In this document: positions 8,928 through 18,167 of the stretch, in pieces
Numbering within the stretch: the first letter of the stretch is position 1
Layout: each line of letters begins with the position of its first letter
Origin: Planctomycetales bacterium
GTDB taxonomy: Bacteria > Omnitrophota > Gorgyraeia > Gygaellales > Profunditerraquicolaceae
DNA length: 56,527 bases
Reading direction: 5' to 3'
NCBI GenBank assembly: GCA_005239725.1
Contig: SBBM01000028.1
Span: 1 to 56,527 of the forward strand
The notes under the pieces: generated by a model
Databases searched by the model: none
Told to the model about the DNA's origin: nothing
Seen by the model: the letters and a program-made list of their open reading frames with translations, nothing else
Translations under genes and position numbers: made by a program

Positions 8928-10184
8928 TTATTGATTCATGCTGTTTAAGAAATCTTCGTTATTCTTTGTCTTTAACAGTTTTTCAATCAGTAACTCCATT
9001 GCCTCCACGTTATTTAATTCATTTAAAACCTTGCGCAATATCCAAACCTTCTGCAATTCATTCTGCTCCAAAAGTAATTCTTCATGGCGGGTATTGGAAC
9101 GCTTTATGTCTATTGCCGGATAAATCCTGCGCTGGAAGAGGTTCCTGTCAAGCTGCAATTCCATGTTGCCCGTGCCTTTAAATTCCTCGAAGATAACTTC
9201 ATCCATACGGCTCCCCGTATCAACGAGGGCGGTAGCGATAATAGTAAGGCTCCCCCCTTCTTCGATTGCCCTTGCCGCGCCGAAGAAACGTTTCGGTTTT
9301 TGTAAGGCATTTGAATCAATGCCTCCGGAGAGAACCTTGCCGCTATGCGGCATAACCGCGTTGTAGGCCCTGGCCAAACGGGTTATACTGTCCAAAAGGA
9401 TTACCACATCTTTTTTGTGTTCGACCAGACGTTTGGCCTTTTCCAGGACTATTTCGGCAACCTGGATGTGCCTTTCCGGCGGTTCATCGAAAGTCGAAGA
9501 TATTACTTCTCCCTTAACGTGCCTCTGCATATCGGTAACTTCTTCCGGGCGCTCGTCTATCAAAAGCACAATCAGGATGACATCGGGGTTATTTGCGGTT
9601 ATGCCGTTGGCTATCTTCTGCAGTAAGACCGTCTTTCCGCTGTAAGGCTGGGCAACAATAAGCCCGCGCTGCCCTTTTCCCAAAGGAGTAAGCAGGCTCA
9701 TAATGCGCATGGATATCTCATCCGGCTTGGTCTCCAGGTTAAACCGGTCATGAGGGTATATCGGAGTGAGATTATCAAAAAGGACTTTCTCTTTAGCCTC
9801 CTCCGGATTTTCAAAATTCACCGCCTCAACTTTCAAAAGGGCAAAATATTTCTCCCCCTCTTTCGGCGGCCGGATCTGTCCGCTTACCGTATCCCCGGTG
9901 CGCAGATCAAACTTCCTTATCTGGGAAGGAGAAATGTATATGTCATCCGGGCAGGGTAGGTAATTATAGTTCGGAGACCTCAGGAAACCGAAACCCTCAG
10001 GCAATATTTCCAAGATACCTTCCCCAAACATAAGACCCTCTTTTTCCGCCTGGGCGGAAAGCAGTTTAAAAATAAGCTCCTGTTTTTTAAGCCCGCTTAA
10101 CCCGTTAACATTCAGCTCTCTGGCAATTTTATTTAGTTCCGCAATTTTCATATCCTTCAATTTGCTAATGTCTAATTTCTCCAC
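8928..10184 (-). CDS. rho: Transcription termination factor Rho
   Basis: Hexameric RNA-dependent ATPase that terminates transcription. It has the N-terminal Rho-N helix bundle ('[17 protein letters not shown]'), an RNA-binding cold-shock-like domain ('[21 protein letters not shown]'), the Walker A region '[13 protein letters not shown]' and '[14 protein letters not shown]'. The track start is ATG at 10211; I prefer the GTG at 10184 because AAGGAGG sits 5 bases before it, giving 418 aa. Few obvious intrinsic terminators were seen in this window, so Rho may be important here (inference). Confidence 0.96.
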   Translation of the reverse strand: MEKLDISKLKDMKIAELNKIARELNVNGLSGLKKQELIFKLLSAQAEKEGLMFGEGILEILPEGFGFLRSPNYNYLPCPDDIYISPSQIRKFDLRTGDTVSGQIRPPKEGEKYFALLKVEAVNFENPEEAKEKVLFDNLTPIYPHDRFNLETKPDEISMRIMSLLTPLGKGQRGLIVAQPYSGKTVLLQKIANGITANNPDVILIVLLIDERPEEVTDMQRHVKGEVISSTFDEPPERHIQVAEIVLEKAKRLVEHKKDVVILLDSITRLARAYNAVMPHSGKVLSGGIDSNALQKPKRFFGAARAIEEGGSLTIIATALVDTGSRMDEVIFEEFKGTGNMELQLDRNLFQRRIYPAIDIKRSNTRHEELLLEQNELQKVWILRKVLNELNNVEAMELLIEKLLKTKNNEDFLNSMNQ

Positions 10185-10217
10185 AACATCCTCCTTGCCC
10201 AGAAAGGGCATACCGGC

Positions 10218-10826
10218 CTATCTAATAAGGCGGGGTATTAGTTTGGTTACTTGCTTCTTTGTGTTTTTTAGCGTTCCGTTATTATCTATTACAAAATCCG
10301 CTAACCTCGCCTTTTCTTTCAAGGGTATCTGGTATCTGATCCTTTTTAATATTACCTCCTTGCTAAGGCCGGTCTTGCGCTGAAGTCTTTTTATTTGAGT
10401 ATCTTTCTTTACTGTCACCAAAATTATTTTGTCTACCGATTTCGCTAACCCTGCCTCAACGAGCAACGGCGCATCCAGGACAATTATCTTTGCGCGGCTT
10501 GCGCCGGCTTCTCCCTTCATAACTTTAATTATCGCAGGGTGCATAATCTTATTTAATTTTCCAAGCAGGCCCGGATTGTTAAAAACAACCGTGGCTAATT
10601 TACTCCTTTCGATATCCTTATCTTTATTTAGTATGCCCCTGCCGAAAACCCTGAGTATTTTTTTATAAACAAGGCCCTTGCGGCTAATCAACCTGTGGGC
10701 AATCTCATCCGCGTCAACTATCTTTGCCCCGAAGGACCTGAATATCCCCGCCACAGTGCTCTTGCCGCTGCCGAAACTACCGGTAAGCCCGAGTATCAAC
10801 TTCTTACTGCCTGCACGCCTTCGCAT
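10218..10826 (-). CDS. coaE: Dephospho-CoA kinase
   Basis: Last step of coenzyme A synthesis: ATP-dependent phosphorylation of dephospho-CoA. The 202 aa P-loop protein has 'LGLTGSFGSGKSTV', 'IVDADEIAHRL' and 'VLDAPLLVEAGL', the classical CoaE motifs. The track start overlaps glgA by 23 bases; the true start could be slightly downstream. It precedes rho by only a few bases. Confidence 0.95.
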   Translation of the reverse strand: MRRRAGSKKLILGLTGSFGSGKSTVAGIFRSFGAKIVDADEIAHRLISRKGLVYKKILRVFGRGILNKDKDIERSKLATVVFNNPGLLGKLNKIMHPAIIKVMKGEAGASRAKIIVLDAPLLVEAGLAKSVDKIILVTVKKDTQIKRLQRKTGLSKEVILKRIRYQIPLKEKARLADFVIDNNGTLKNTKKQVTKLIPRLIR

Positions 10827-12195
10827 ATAGTTTTATGTATTTTTTGGCGGATTCCTTCCAGGAAAAATCATAGCCCATTGCCCGACGCACCAGGGCATCC
10901 CACTTCTTCTTTGAAACGTATGCCTTTAAGGCACCTTTTATGGCATTGACTAATCCTTCTTTATCGTAATTATCAAACACGAAACCGTTGCTTTTATCTA
11001 CGGTATCGGCCAGGCCGCCGGTCCTAAACACAACCGGTATGGTGCCGTATTTTAAACTGATAAGCTGGCCTAAGCCGCACGGTTCATATTTAGACGGCAT
11101 AAGGAAAATATCCGAGCCTGCATATATCCTGTGCGCCAGCCTATCGTCAAATTTTAAATGCAAAGAAAAGATTTTGGGGTATTTTTTGGCGATATCCTCC
11201 AGAAGACGGTGGTATTTTAAATCCCCGATGCCCAGGATAACCATCTGGATTTTCAGGTTTACGATTTCCTCAATACCTTCAACCAGGATATCAAACCCTT
11301 TAGGCTGGGCAAGTCTTGATACCATGCCTATTAGCGGGACATCCACAGCCTGCGGCAAATTGCAGAGTTTTTGCAATTCCAGCTTATTTTCGTATTTATC
11401 TTGCGTTGTTTTTAGCGAAAACTTCTTAAAAATGAATTTATCCGTTGCCGGGTCCCATATAGAATAATCCACGCCGTTTAATATCCCGAAAAGGGAATCC
11501 TTGCGCTTGGCAAGTATACCTTCCATGCCGAAACCGAATTCCGGACCCTGTATTTCTTTGCTGTAAGTATCGCTTACCGTAGTAATGACATCGGAAAAGA
11601 TAATGCCACCCTTTAAGATATTTACCCTGTCGTAAAACTCCAGCATCTCCATATTAAAAAGGCCCCAGTCCAGTCCAAGCTTAGGAAATTCTTCTTTAGG
11701 GAATAATCCTTGATACCCTATATTATGGATAGTGAACATCGTCTTTATTCCGCCGTAGAAAGAGTCATTGGCATATAAATTTTTAAGGTATAGCGGTATA
11801 AATGCCGCCTGCCAGTCATGACAATGGATAATATCTGCTTTCAGATTTATTTCCTTTAATAATTCAAGTGCCCTTTTGCAGTAATATGAGAACCGCTCAA
11901 GGTTATCCGGGTAATCGCCTGACTTGTCTCCGTAGAGTGAATCGCGGCCAAAATATTGTTCATTATCAATAAAATAAACCTTTATTTTTTTGCCGGTTTT
12001 AGAATATGAAATGCCTCCTTTTAATTTCTTTAATTTTAGCTGCTTGTTCTCATGTATGCACTTATACCCCGGCATAATCATCGCAATTTCCTGGCCCTCT
12101 TTCTCCAATGCCAGAGGCAGCGCCCCGCTCACGTCAGCCAAACCTCCGGTTTTAGCAAACGGCACCGCTTCACTCGCGCAAAAAACAATCTTCAT
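10804..12195 (-). CDS. glgA: Glycogen (starch) synthase, ADP-glucose type
   Basis: GT5 glycosyltransferase that elongates alpha-1,4-glucan. The 463 aa protein has the N-terminal 'KTGGLADVSGALPLAL' donor-binding loop with KTGGL, 'IHCHDWQAAFIPLYLK', 'FTIHNIGYQGLFP' and the C-terminal 'FLMPSKYEPCGLGQLISLKYGTIPVV' with the catalytic Glu region. The start is set by GGAGGATGTAAG before the ATG. It fits functionally with the GH57 enzyme at 41.4 kb, but the two are not clustered. Confidence 0.96.
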   Translation of the reverse strand: MKIVFCASEAVPFAKTGGLADVSGALPLALEKEGQEIAMIMPGYKCIHENKQLKLKKLKGGISYSKTGKKIKVYFIDNEQYFGRDSLYGDKSGDYPDNLERFSYYCKRALELLKEINLKADIIHCHDWQAAFIPLYLKNLYANDSFYGGIKTMFTIHNIGYQGLFPKEEFPKLGLDWGLFNMEMLEFYDRVNILKGGIIFSDVITTVSDTYSKEIQGPEFGFGMEGILAKRKDSLFGILNGVDYSIWDPATDKFIFKKFSLKTTQDKYENKLELQKLCNLPQAVDVPLIGMVSRLAQPKGFDILVEGIEEIVNLKIQMVILGIGDLKYHRLLEDIAKKYPKIFSLHLKFDDRLAHRIYAGSDIFLMPSKYEPCGLGQLISLKYGTIPVVFRTGGLADTVDKSNGFVFDNYDKEGLVNAIKGALKAYVSKKKWDALVRRAMGYDFSWKESAKKYIKLYAKACRQ

Positions 12196-12252
12196 CTTAC
12201 ATCCTCCATATAAAATCTAACTTTTCATTGTCTAATTTTAGGCTCTCTTTCC

Positions 12253-12378
12253 GCGCACTGAATTTTTTCGCCGCCTGCTACGGTTTACTGCGTCGCTCCA
12301 GATAGCCTGTATCGAATTAGCGCCCTCTGCTCCTCGTAAATCCTTGCAGGCTTTTGCCGAAAAAATTCTTATGTGCGC
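12253..12378. repeat. Large imperfect inverted repeat in glgA-polA gap
   Basis: A 126-base imperfect inverted repeat. The left arm reads GCGCAC..AATTTTTTCG..GCCTGC and the right arm GCAGGC..CGAAAAAATT..GTGCGC, with each of the three blocks matching exactly. It lies beside the AATGAACCT repeat at 12423-12479, and together they fill the 278-base gap between polA and glgA. No convincing gene is present; the 79-codon ORF across it is judged spurious. Confidence 0.65.
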
Positions 12379-12422
12379 TCCAACAGAAGCCTGAAATTCA
12401 ATCGAGCTAAATGAACTATTAT

Positions 12423-12479
12423 AAATGAACCTAACGTGGGGTAAAATCGACCTGAACGAGAAAACCGGCAGGTTCATTT
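12423..12479. repeat. AATGAACCTGCCGG-family repeat overlapping the polA stop
   Basis: Contains the block ATCGACCTGAACGAGAAA followed by ACCGGCAGGTTCATTT, nearly identical to one at 19200-19236 and similar in reverse to 27902-27935. A second AAATGAACCT arm makes a perfect 10-base inverted repeat over 57 bases. The polA TGA stop codon falls inside the outer arm. Confidence 0.75.
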
Positions 12480-15017
12480 GACCTCTTCCATTTCAAGCCA
12501 GTTATTGCCTATCTTCATATCTACTTTTATCGGGACATCTAATTTTAAGACATTCTCCATCCTGTCTTTAACTAATGCGATGAATTCATTTTTCTCTTCG
12601 CGCCTAACATTAAACACCAGCTCATCGTGTATCTGCATAATCATCCTTGACCTGAATCCCCGCCCTTTTATCCGGTTGTGTATATGCACCATTGCCAGCT
12701 TTATCAGGTCGCTGGCTGAACCCTGGATAGGGGTGTTAACTGCCTGCCTCTGGGCAAAAGAGCGTATAGCCTGGTTTTTATTATTGATATCAGGTATATA
12801 GCGGCGCCTGCCCAGGATAGTAGTAACAAAGCCTTCTTTCTCCGCCTTCTTAATCTGTCCCTGGATATAATCTTTTACCCCCGGATACCTTAAAAAATAA
12901 GAATCAATAAATTTTTGAGCCTCGTCCGGGGAAATCCCCAGATCCCGACTTAAGCCGTAAGCGCTTAGCCCGTAAATAATGCCGAAGTTTATCCTCTTGG
13001 CAACGTCGCGCATATTATTATCAACATCTTTTTCATCCAGGCCATAGATTAAAGATGAGGTTATTTTATGCACGTCTTTACCGGATTTAAATGCGCCTAG
13101 TAGATTCTCATCCTTTGAAATATGCGCCAGTATCCTTAATTCTATTTGAGAATAATCGCAGGATAAAAGGCGGCTCTGGCTATCAAAAGCAATAATTGCC
13201 TTTCTTATATTCCTACCCAAGTCCGTCTTGACCGGTATATTCTGCAGATTAGGGTTACTGGAACTTAGCCTGCCTGTTTCTGTGCCTGTCTGATTAAAAG
13301 AAGTATGAATCCTGCCTGTTCCAGGGTCAACCAGCTCCGGGAGGACATCAATGTATGTGGTCTTAAGCTTCATCAACTGCCTGTATTCAAGCAGCAATGC
13401 CGGCAGTTCGTGGTTCGCGGAAAGCGCCTTTAAAACCTCATCATCCGTAGATGGCCCTGTCTTGCCCCTTTTAACAACAGGCAGTTTTAATTTTTCAAAC
13501 AGTATCTCCCTTAATTGCTTGGGAGAATTTATATTAAACTGGGCGCCGCTCTTATCGTAAATATCCTCAACCAATCGGATTAACCTTTTCTCTAAATCCC
13601 GCGAGAGGGATTTCAATACATTTAAATCCAATTTTATCCCGCTTAGTTCCATTTCAGACAAAACTTCAACTAAAGGCATTTCAATCTCGGAAAAAAGCGC
13701 AAAAAGCGATTTGTCCCTTAAATCTTGCTCTAATTTAGGCTTTAATTCCTTAATAAGAAAAACGGCATTAAAACTATCCGCCTGGGCTCGCCGGACATTC
13801 CTGGATAAATAATCCCAGGCAAGGGCCTCCAGATTGTATTCGGATTTCGAAGGATTAATAAGATAAGCCGCAAGCATCGTATCGAAATATAGGCCCTCCA
13901 TGACAATACCCTCTTTTGCCAATGATACCTTCATTTTTTTTAAATCATGGCTTATCTTTCTTATTTTTGGGTCGGCAAGTATGCCTTTTATGTTTCGGCC
14001 GAAGGCTCCCAATCTAAAAAACTTATCAGCCACAGAGAATAAAAAGCTGCCCGCGCTATCCACGTATAAGAGAAGCTCATCTCTGCCTGTCATCAAGTCT
14101 TTTAACTGGCTATCCTCTATTTTAGCCGTCTCCGGCAGGAGGAGTTCTCTTTCCTCGGCAAGAGGCAAATCCTTTAAAAAGGCCTTAAACTCAAGGCGCT
14201 TAAATATCCTGAATAATTCTTTATAATCCGGCCGGGCAATTTTAAATTCTTCGGGGTCAAAATCTAAATCAATCTCCTTGTCCAGAAGCGCAAGCTCCCT
14301 GTTGAGTTTTATTTTTTCGATGCCCGCCCTTAGCGCGCTCCTTATCTTTTCCTGCTTTATGCTGCCAATGTTATTCAATACGTTGTCCAGCGAACCGAAA
14401 TCCCTGATTAATCCTGCCGCGGTCTTTTCCCCTACGCCCGGCACCCCGGGAATATTATCGACATCATCCCCCATAAGGGCGATGATGTCGGTTATCTTAT
14501 CGGGGGTCACGCCAAAACGCTCCCTGACTCTCCTGACATCGTAAGTTACGTCTTCACTTTTGAAAGGGCTAAAAACCAGGGTATTATCATCCACAAGCTG
14601 CAATATGTCTTTATCGGAACTGATGACTGTTACGCCCATCCCTTTTTTCTTCGCCCGCGCACAAACCGTGGCAATGATATCATCGGCTTCAAAACCCTCT
14701 TTCTCCAGCAGCATTATGCCGTAGGCAGAGATTATCTCTTTAATCAGGGGCATCTGGCTGGACAGCTCATCAGGCATGGGAGGGCGCTGTATTTTATATT
14801 CCGCAAATTTTTTCAAACGGAAAGTATCCCTTGAAACGTCAAAACAAGCCGCCATAAATTCGGGCCTATTTTCTTTCATAATTTTATTCAACATATTTAT
14901 AAACCCGTAAACCGCGCCGGTAGGCTGCCCGAAAGAAGTAGAAAATTTCGGCAGGGCATAATATGCCCGATAGCAAAAGGCAGTAGCATCTACTAAAAAT
15001 AGCCTGGATTTATGCAT
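12474..15017 (-). CDS. polA: DNA polymerase I
   Basis: Repair and Okazaki-fragment polymerase. The 847 aa protein has an N-terminal 5'-3' exonuclease ('LFLVDATAFCYRAYYAL', 'GDDVDNIPGVPGVGEKTA'), a middle domain in the position of the 3'-5' exonuclease, and a family A polymerase: motif A 'DYSQIELRILAHIS', motif B 'RDVAKRINFGIIYGLSAYG', motif C 'IMQIHDELVFN'. The middle domain appears to lack the acidic DxE motif ('LLLYVDSAGSFLFSV') and the later Asp ('ISHDLKKMK'), so proofreading is probably lost, as in several other bacterial PolA proteins. The stop is supplied by a dispersed repeat. Confidence 0.97.
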   Translation of the reverse strand: MHKSRLFLVDATAFCYRAYYALPKFSTSFGQPTGAVYGFINMLNKIMKENRPEFMAACFDVSRDTFRLKKFAEYKIQRPPMPDELSSQMPLIKEIISAYGIMLLEKEGFEADDIIATVCARAKKKGMGVTVISSDKDILQLVDDNTLVFSPFKSEDVTYDVRRVRERFGVTPDKITDIIALMGDDVDNIPGVPGVGEKTAAGLIRDFGSLDNVLNNIGSIKQEKIRSALRAGIEKIKLNRELALLDKEIDLDFDPEEFKIARPDYKELFRIFKRLEFKAFLKDLPLAEERELLLPETAKIEDSQLKDLMTGRDELLLYVDSAGSFLFSVADKFFRLGAFGRNIKGILADPKIRKISHDLKKMKVSLAKEGIVMEGLYFDTMLAAYLINPSKSEYNLEALAWDYLSRNVRRAQADSFNAVFLIKELKPKLEQDLRDKSLFALFSEIEMPLVEVLSEMELSGIKLDLNVLKSLSRDLEKRLIRLVEDIYDKSGAQFNINSPKQLREILFEKLKLPVVKRGKTGPSTDDEVLKALSANHELPALLLEYRQLMKLKTTYIDVLPELVDPGTGRIHTSFNQTGTETGRLSSSNPNLQNIPVKTDLGRNIRKAIIAFDSQSRLLSCDYSQIELRILAHISKDENLLGAFKSGKDVHKITSSLIYGLDEKDVDNNMRDVAKRINFGIIYGLSAYGLSRDLGISPDEAQKFIDSYFLRYPGVKDYIQGQIKKAEKEGFVTTILGRRRYIPDINNKNQAIRSFAQRQAVNTPIQGSASDLIKLAMVHIHNRIKGRGFRSRMIMQIHDELVFNVRREEKNEFIALVKDRMENVLKLDVPIKVDMKIGNNWLEMEEVK

Positions 15018-15091
15018 CGGGAAACTGCATAGACAGAAATAAAACCGTTAGCGCAATAACATTAAGTTATAGACAGGGATTATAATTATAG

Positions 15092-15955
15092 TTATTTCTC
15101 TCGAGGTGATGCGGTAAGTTCTAATATTTTATTAAATTCAGATTTAGCTAATCTGGAGTTATCCTGCTGGTAAAGCCTTACCCCTTCCTGGAAATGCTGT
15201 TGCATGCGCTGGATAGTAGCGAGCCTTTCTTTCTCCCTCAATTTGGCGCTGACCATCTCGAACATCTCTGCGCCGCCGGGCGCCCTGGGGTCTAATAACA
15301 ATACGACTTCCATCTCCTGCATGGCTTTCTCATATTCGCCGCCCATATAAAATTTCTTGGCTGTCTTGAGATGCTCCTGGGCCTTCTTTGCGTCCTGCTC
15401 CTTTTTAACCAGCAGCTCTTTATTAAGCCGGACGGCATCTTCTTCCAGAAACCGCGCTTTCAGGCTGGGGATTACCTCTGCCAGGTCACGCAGCCGTTTT
15501 TCAGCCTTTTCTCTCCAGGGGTCATCCGGAAGGCCCAGTTTCATCCTTTTATCCCAGTAATGAGCCGCCTTTTCAAAATCACGCTTGCCTTCATACAAGA
15601 AGGCCAGGTTCGAATATACGTTGGGGTAATCGGGATTGAGTTTTATGGAATTCAGGTAACACGCCTCTGCCTGGTCAATAAACCCCTTTGCTTCATAAAC
15701 TATGCCCAGGTCATTATAAGCTACGACATAAAAGGGATCCGTTATTATCGCCTTCTGATAAAAGGCCATTGCCTCGTCAAGGTTACCCAGGCGCTGCTCC
15801 TCTAAGCCTTCCTCACGGTAATCCCTGGCTTGTTTCTGGAGCATTGAAAGGTCCTGGTTAGGCGCCTGTTGTCCTTGGGCAAATAGGCAAGAAAATACGC
15901 TGAAATTTAAGACCGCTAATATTAAGGGTATATTCCTTTTCATTAAGGTGGGCAT
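15092..15955 (-). CDS. Exported TPR-repeat protein
   Basis: Specific role unknown. The 287 aa protein has a signal peptide ('MKRNIPLILAVLNFSVFSCLFAQ') followed by tetratricopeptide repeats: 'EEGLEEQRLGNLDEAMAFYQKAIITDPFYVVAYNDLGIVYEAKGFIDQAEACYLNSIKLNPDYPNVYSNLAFLYE' gives at least three. A charged coiled stretch and a further TPR-like pair near the C-terminus follow. Start could be the ATG at 15955 or the one at 15943 (MKRN), which better fits a signal peptide. A good promoter lies just upstream, so it is probably transcribed separately from the C1 genes. Confidence 0.8.
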   Translation of the reverse strand: MPTLMKRNIPLILAVLNFSVFSCLFAQGQQAPNQDLSMLQKQARDYREEGLEEQRLGNLDEAMAFYQKAIITDPFYVVAYNDLGIVYEAKGFIDQAEACYLNSIKLNPDYPNVYSNLAFLYEGKRDFEKAAHYWDKRMKLGLPDDPWREKAEKRLRDLAEVIPSLKARFLEEDAVRLNKELLVKKEQDAKKAQEHLKTAKKFYMGGEYEKAMQEMEVVLLLDPRAPGGAEMFEMVSAKLREKERLATIQRMQQHFQEGVRLYQQDNSRLAKSEFNKILELTASPREK

Positions 15956-15966
15956 GTTATATTTTC

Positions 15967-15994
15967 ATGATATATAAAATAAAGGAAATGTCAA
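15967..15994 (-). promoter_or_regulatory. Sigma70-type promoter for the TPR gene
   Basis: On the minus strand, TTGACA (6/6 to consensus) is followed after 16 bases by TATCAT (5/6 to TATAAT). The -10 box ends 11 bases before the first candidate ATG, so the leader would be very short. It lies between the end of the FAD oxidoreductase gene and the TPR gene, the right place for a new transcript. Confidence 0.65.
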
Positions 15995-16015
15995 GAAAAT
16001 ATTTTTGCCCCCTAA

Positions 16016-16903
16016 CTATATTACTTTAACCAGGTTATCAACAAGAAGCAGGCTTTCGTTTATTGCCTCATTCCAGCTTTTCATCCTTCCGGCCGAATCC
16101 TTGCTCAAGCATACTGCGCCGGCTGCAAAAACATTGCCTAAATTCGTGCGCATGCAGCCATCCACGGATACAAAATCCCCTTTTACTTCTATGCCGGAGC
16201 CTTTTAAAAATTCAATGTTACTTTTAGTATCTTCAATAAAACACACCGCTGATGTGCCGATTATCTTTCCCTCTTTAAGCCTTATGCCTAACACTTCGGA
16301 TTCGCCGATTATCTCCGTCACCTGGCTATTGACAGCCTCTACCCCTTCAGGCGCCGAGAGAGCGCTGAGAGTGCCGGGACTTATTAATCTTACTTCTTTC
16401 TGCCTTGAAGCGATAACCCCGGCTATCTTAAGTGCGAGTTCATTTGAACCTATCAAGCAAACCTCGGCAGCCAAATTCAGGCGGCCGGAAAATCTCCTGG
16501 CGTCCTCAAACGAATAAAATTTAAAAACTCCTTCTTTTCTTATGCCGGGTATCTCCGGAAGGACAAACCTCCTGCCCGAGCAGATAACCAGGAAATCATA
16601 TTCCAGGGCCTCCTTAGCCGGCCTGTCCTTAAAGCTGACTGTCTTTTTTTCCGTATTTATCAAAGACGCCTTTCTCTCTTTTAAAAACGAAATGTCCCTA
16701 TCGTTATAAAAATTTTCGCCGGCAAGAAAAATGTCTTTTCCCCCGCTGTTACCTGCCAATATCTCAAAGAGCCGCCGCTTATCGTATAAAGGGCAATTTT
16801 CCTCGCTTATTAAGGTAATCGCGCAATCTTTATTTTTTTCCCTTAAACTTACCGCTACCGTATGCCCGGCAATTGAGGCGCCGATTATTACTACCCGCGA
16901 CAT
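16016..16903 (-). CDS. FAD/NAD(P)-dependent oxidoreductase next to metF
   Basis: Probable flavoprotein of the pyridine nucleotide-disulfide oxidoreductase group. It has an N-terminal dinucleotide fold 'VVIIGASIAGHTVAVSLRE', 'CPLYDKRRLFEILAG' as in NADH oxidases and ferredoxin reductases, 'YDFLVICSGRRFVLPEIPGI', and the late FAD motif 'NVFAAGAVC'. At about 295 aa it lacks the C-terminal dimerisation domain. The track start reaches into metF; the ATG at 16903 ('MSRVVIIGAS') is the sensible start. Its position directly after metF suggests it may pass electrons to methylene-THF reductase, but this is inference. Confidence 0.75.
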   Translation of the reverse strand: MSRVVIIGASIAGHTVAVSLREKNKDCAITLISEENCPLYDKRRLFEILAGNSGGKDIFLAGENFYNDRDISFLKERKASLINTEKKTVSFKDRPAKEALEYDFLVICSGRRFVLPEIPGIRKEGVFKFYSFEDARRFSGRLNLAAEVCLIGSNELALKIAGVIASRQKEVRLISPGTLSALSAPEGVEAVNSQVTEIIGESEVLGIRLKEGKIIGTSAVCFIEDTKSNIEFLKGSGIEVKGDFVSVDGCMRTNLGNVFAAGAVCLSKDSAGRMKSWNEAINESLLLVDNLVKVI

Positions 16904-16907
16904 TATC

Positions 16908-17780
16908 TCAGTATAATCCGGCCGCATCCAAAACCTGCGGCACAATATTATTCCAGCCGATAGGCATAAGGTGTATGCCTCGGCACATTGGCTTTAACTC
17001 TTTTATTAACCTTGCGGAAATCTCTATTGACTTGGCTGTTTTATCTTTTGCCCCTTCCATCTCTTTAACCAGGCCCTCCGGGACAAAAACTCCTGCCACA
17101 TTCTTATTCATATACCTTGCCATGCCGGCGGATTTTAGAAAAACAATCCCCGCCAGGATGGGGGCCTTCAGGTGTTTTATCTTTGAGAGGAAATTTTCAA
17201 AAGTTTTAATATCGTATACTGCCTGGGTCTGAAAAAATTCCGCGCCCTCCGCAATCTTTTTCTCCATCTTAATAACCTGGGGCTCTATGGGGTCTGCCCC
17301 GGGGTTAACTACAGCGCCTACACAAAACTTAGGCGCCCTTCCTTCAAGTTTATTCCCGTTCATGTCAAAGCCTTCCTGAAGTTTCTTCACTACGCGCAAT
17401 AACTGCACCGAATCCAGGTCAAAAACCGGTTTCGCCTCCGGATGGTCGCCTAAAGTAGTGTAGTCTCCGGTCAGGATAAGCAAATTCTCGATGCCGAAGC
17501 TGGCAGCTGAAAGAATATCCGACTGCAAGGCCAGGCGGTTCCTGTCACGGCAGGTTACCTGGAATACAGGCTCAAAACCCTTCTGCTTCAAGATAACGGA
17601 GACTGCCAGGGAACTTAACCGCATCACTGAACTCTGCAAGTCGGTAACGTTTATGGCGTCAACCCGGTTACGGATAGGCTCAATTTCTTCCAGGATTTTT
17701 GCGGTTTCAATGCCTTTCGGCGGTCCGACCTCCGAAGTCAGCAAAAACTTCCCCGCGTATAATTTCTCTTTAAAGGTCAT
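16908..17780 (-). CDS. metF: Methylenetetrahydrofolate reductase
   Basis: Reduces 5,10-methylene-THF to methyl-THF for methionine synthesis or the methyl branch of the Wood-Ljungdahl pathway. The 290 aa protein begins 'MTFKEKLYAGKFLLTSEVGPPKG', with 'DAINVTDLQSSVMRLSSLA', 'ENLLILTGDYTTLGDH' and 'GAVVNPGADP', 'GAEFFQTQAVYD'. This resembles the form found in anaerobes and acetogens. Its ATG directly follows the stop of the endonuclease-like ORF, so the ribosome-binding site lies inside that ORF. fchA and folD lie upstream, beyond the restriction-modification cassette. Confidence 0.94.
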   Translation of the reverse strand: MTFKEKLYAGKFLLTSEVGPPKGIETAKILEEIEPIRNRVDAINVTDLQSSVMRLSSLAVSVILKQKGFEPVFQVTCRDRNRLALQSDILSAASFGIENLLILTGDYTTLGDHPEAKPVFDLDSVQLLRVVKKLQEGFDMNGNKLEGRAPKFCVGAVVNPGADPIEPQVIKMEKKIAEGAEFFQTQAVYDIKTFENFLSKIKHLKAPILAGIVFLKSAGMARYMNKNVAGVFVPEGLVKEMEGAKDKTAKSIEISARLIKELKPMCRGIHLMPIGWNNIVPQVLDAAGLY

Positions 17781-18167
17781 TTAATTTCCGTTGGCTAGCG
17801 GCTGCCTTGTTTTGCTTCTCACAGGGACGCTTATTTTGCCTAAAGCGATGGCGGTTGCTTTGCTATCGTTAACAATAACCTGATGGCTGCTTGTATTTAT
17901 CGCATGCGCTTTAAAATCCCAGGGAATATTTTTAAATCCATCAAATTCGACATTGTTATATTTAGGTCCCGGCATCTTTACAATACCAGAAAGATATTTT
18001 TGACATAGAAATTGAAAATAAAAACCTATCCATTCCATCTGCTTCCAATGGGCGAAAGATGATTTTTTCATTTCTAAGATAGAACCTCTGCCATCCCATT
18101 TCTTGGGAATCTTATTTGATAATATTTTCGCAATCCCTTTGGAGCTTGTTAAAAATTCCATTTTCAT
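17781..18167 (-). CDS. Putative restriction endonuclease, probably 3'-truncated
   Basis: 128 aa ORF overlapping the methyltransferase stop by 4 bases (ATGA), as expected for the partner of a type II system. The segment 'VEFDGFKNIPWDFKAHAI' could be a PD-(D/E)xK core (Asp, then DFK). The ORF is short for a restriction enzyme, and its last 15 or so residues ('SVPVRSKTRQPLANGN') have a different composition and end exactly at the metF start. I therefore suspect the 3' part was lost when the cassette joined the metF side. DNA is AT-rich compared with neighbours. Family assignment is from memory of sequence character and is uncertain. Confidence 0.5.
   Translation of the reverse strand: MKMEFLTSSKGIAKILSNKIPKKWDGRGSILEMKKSSFAHWKQMEWIGFYFQFLCQKYLSGIVKMPGPKYNNVEFDGFKNIPWDFKAHAINTSSHQVIVNDSKATAIALGKISVPVRSKTRQPLANGN

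Noticed and set aside
12238-12477. 79-codon ORF between polA and glgA (MNLPVFSFRS...)
   Set aside because: Its start is the dispersed AATGAACCT repeat and its body is the large inverted repeat, so translation is probably accidental.
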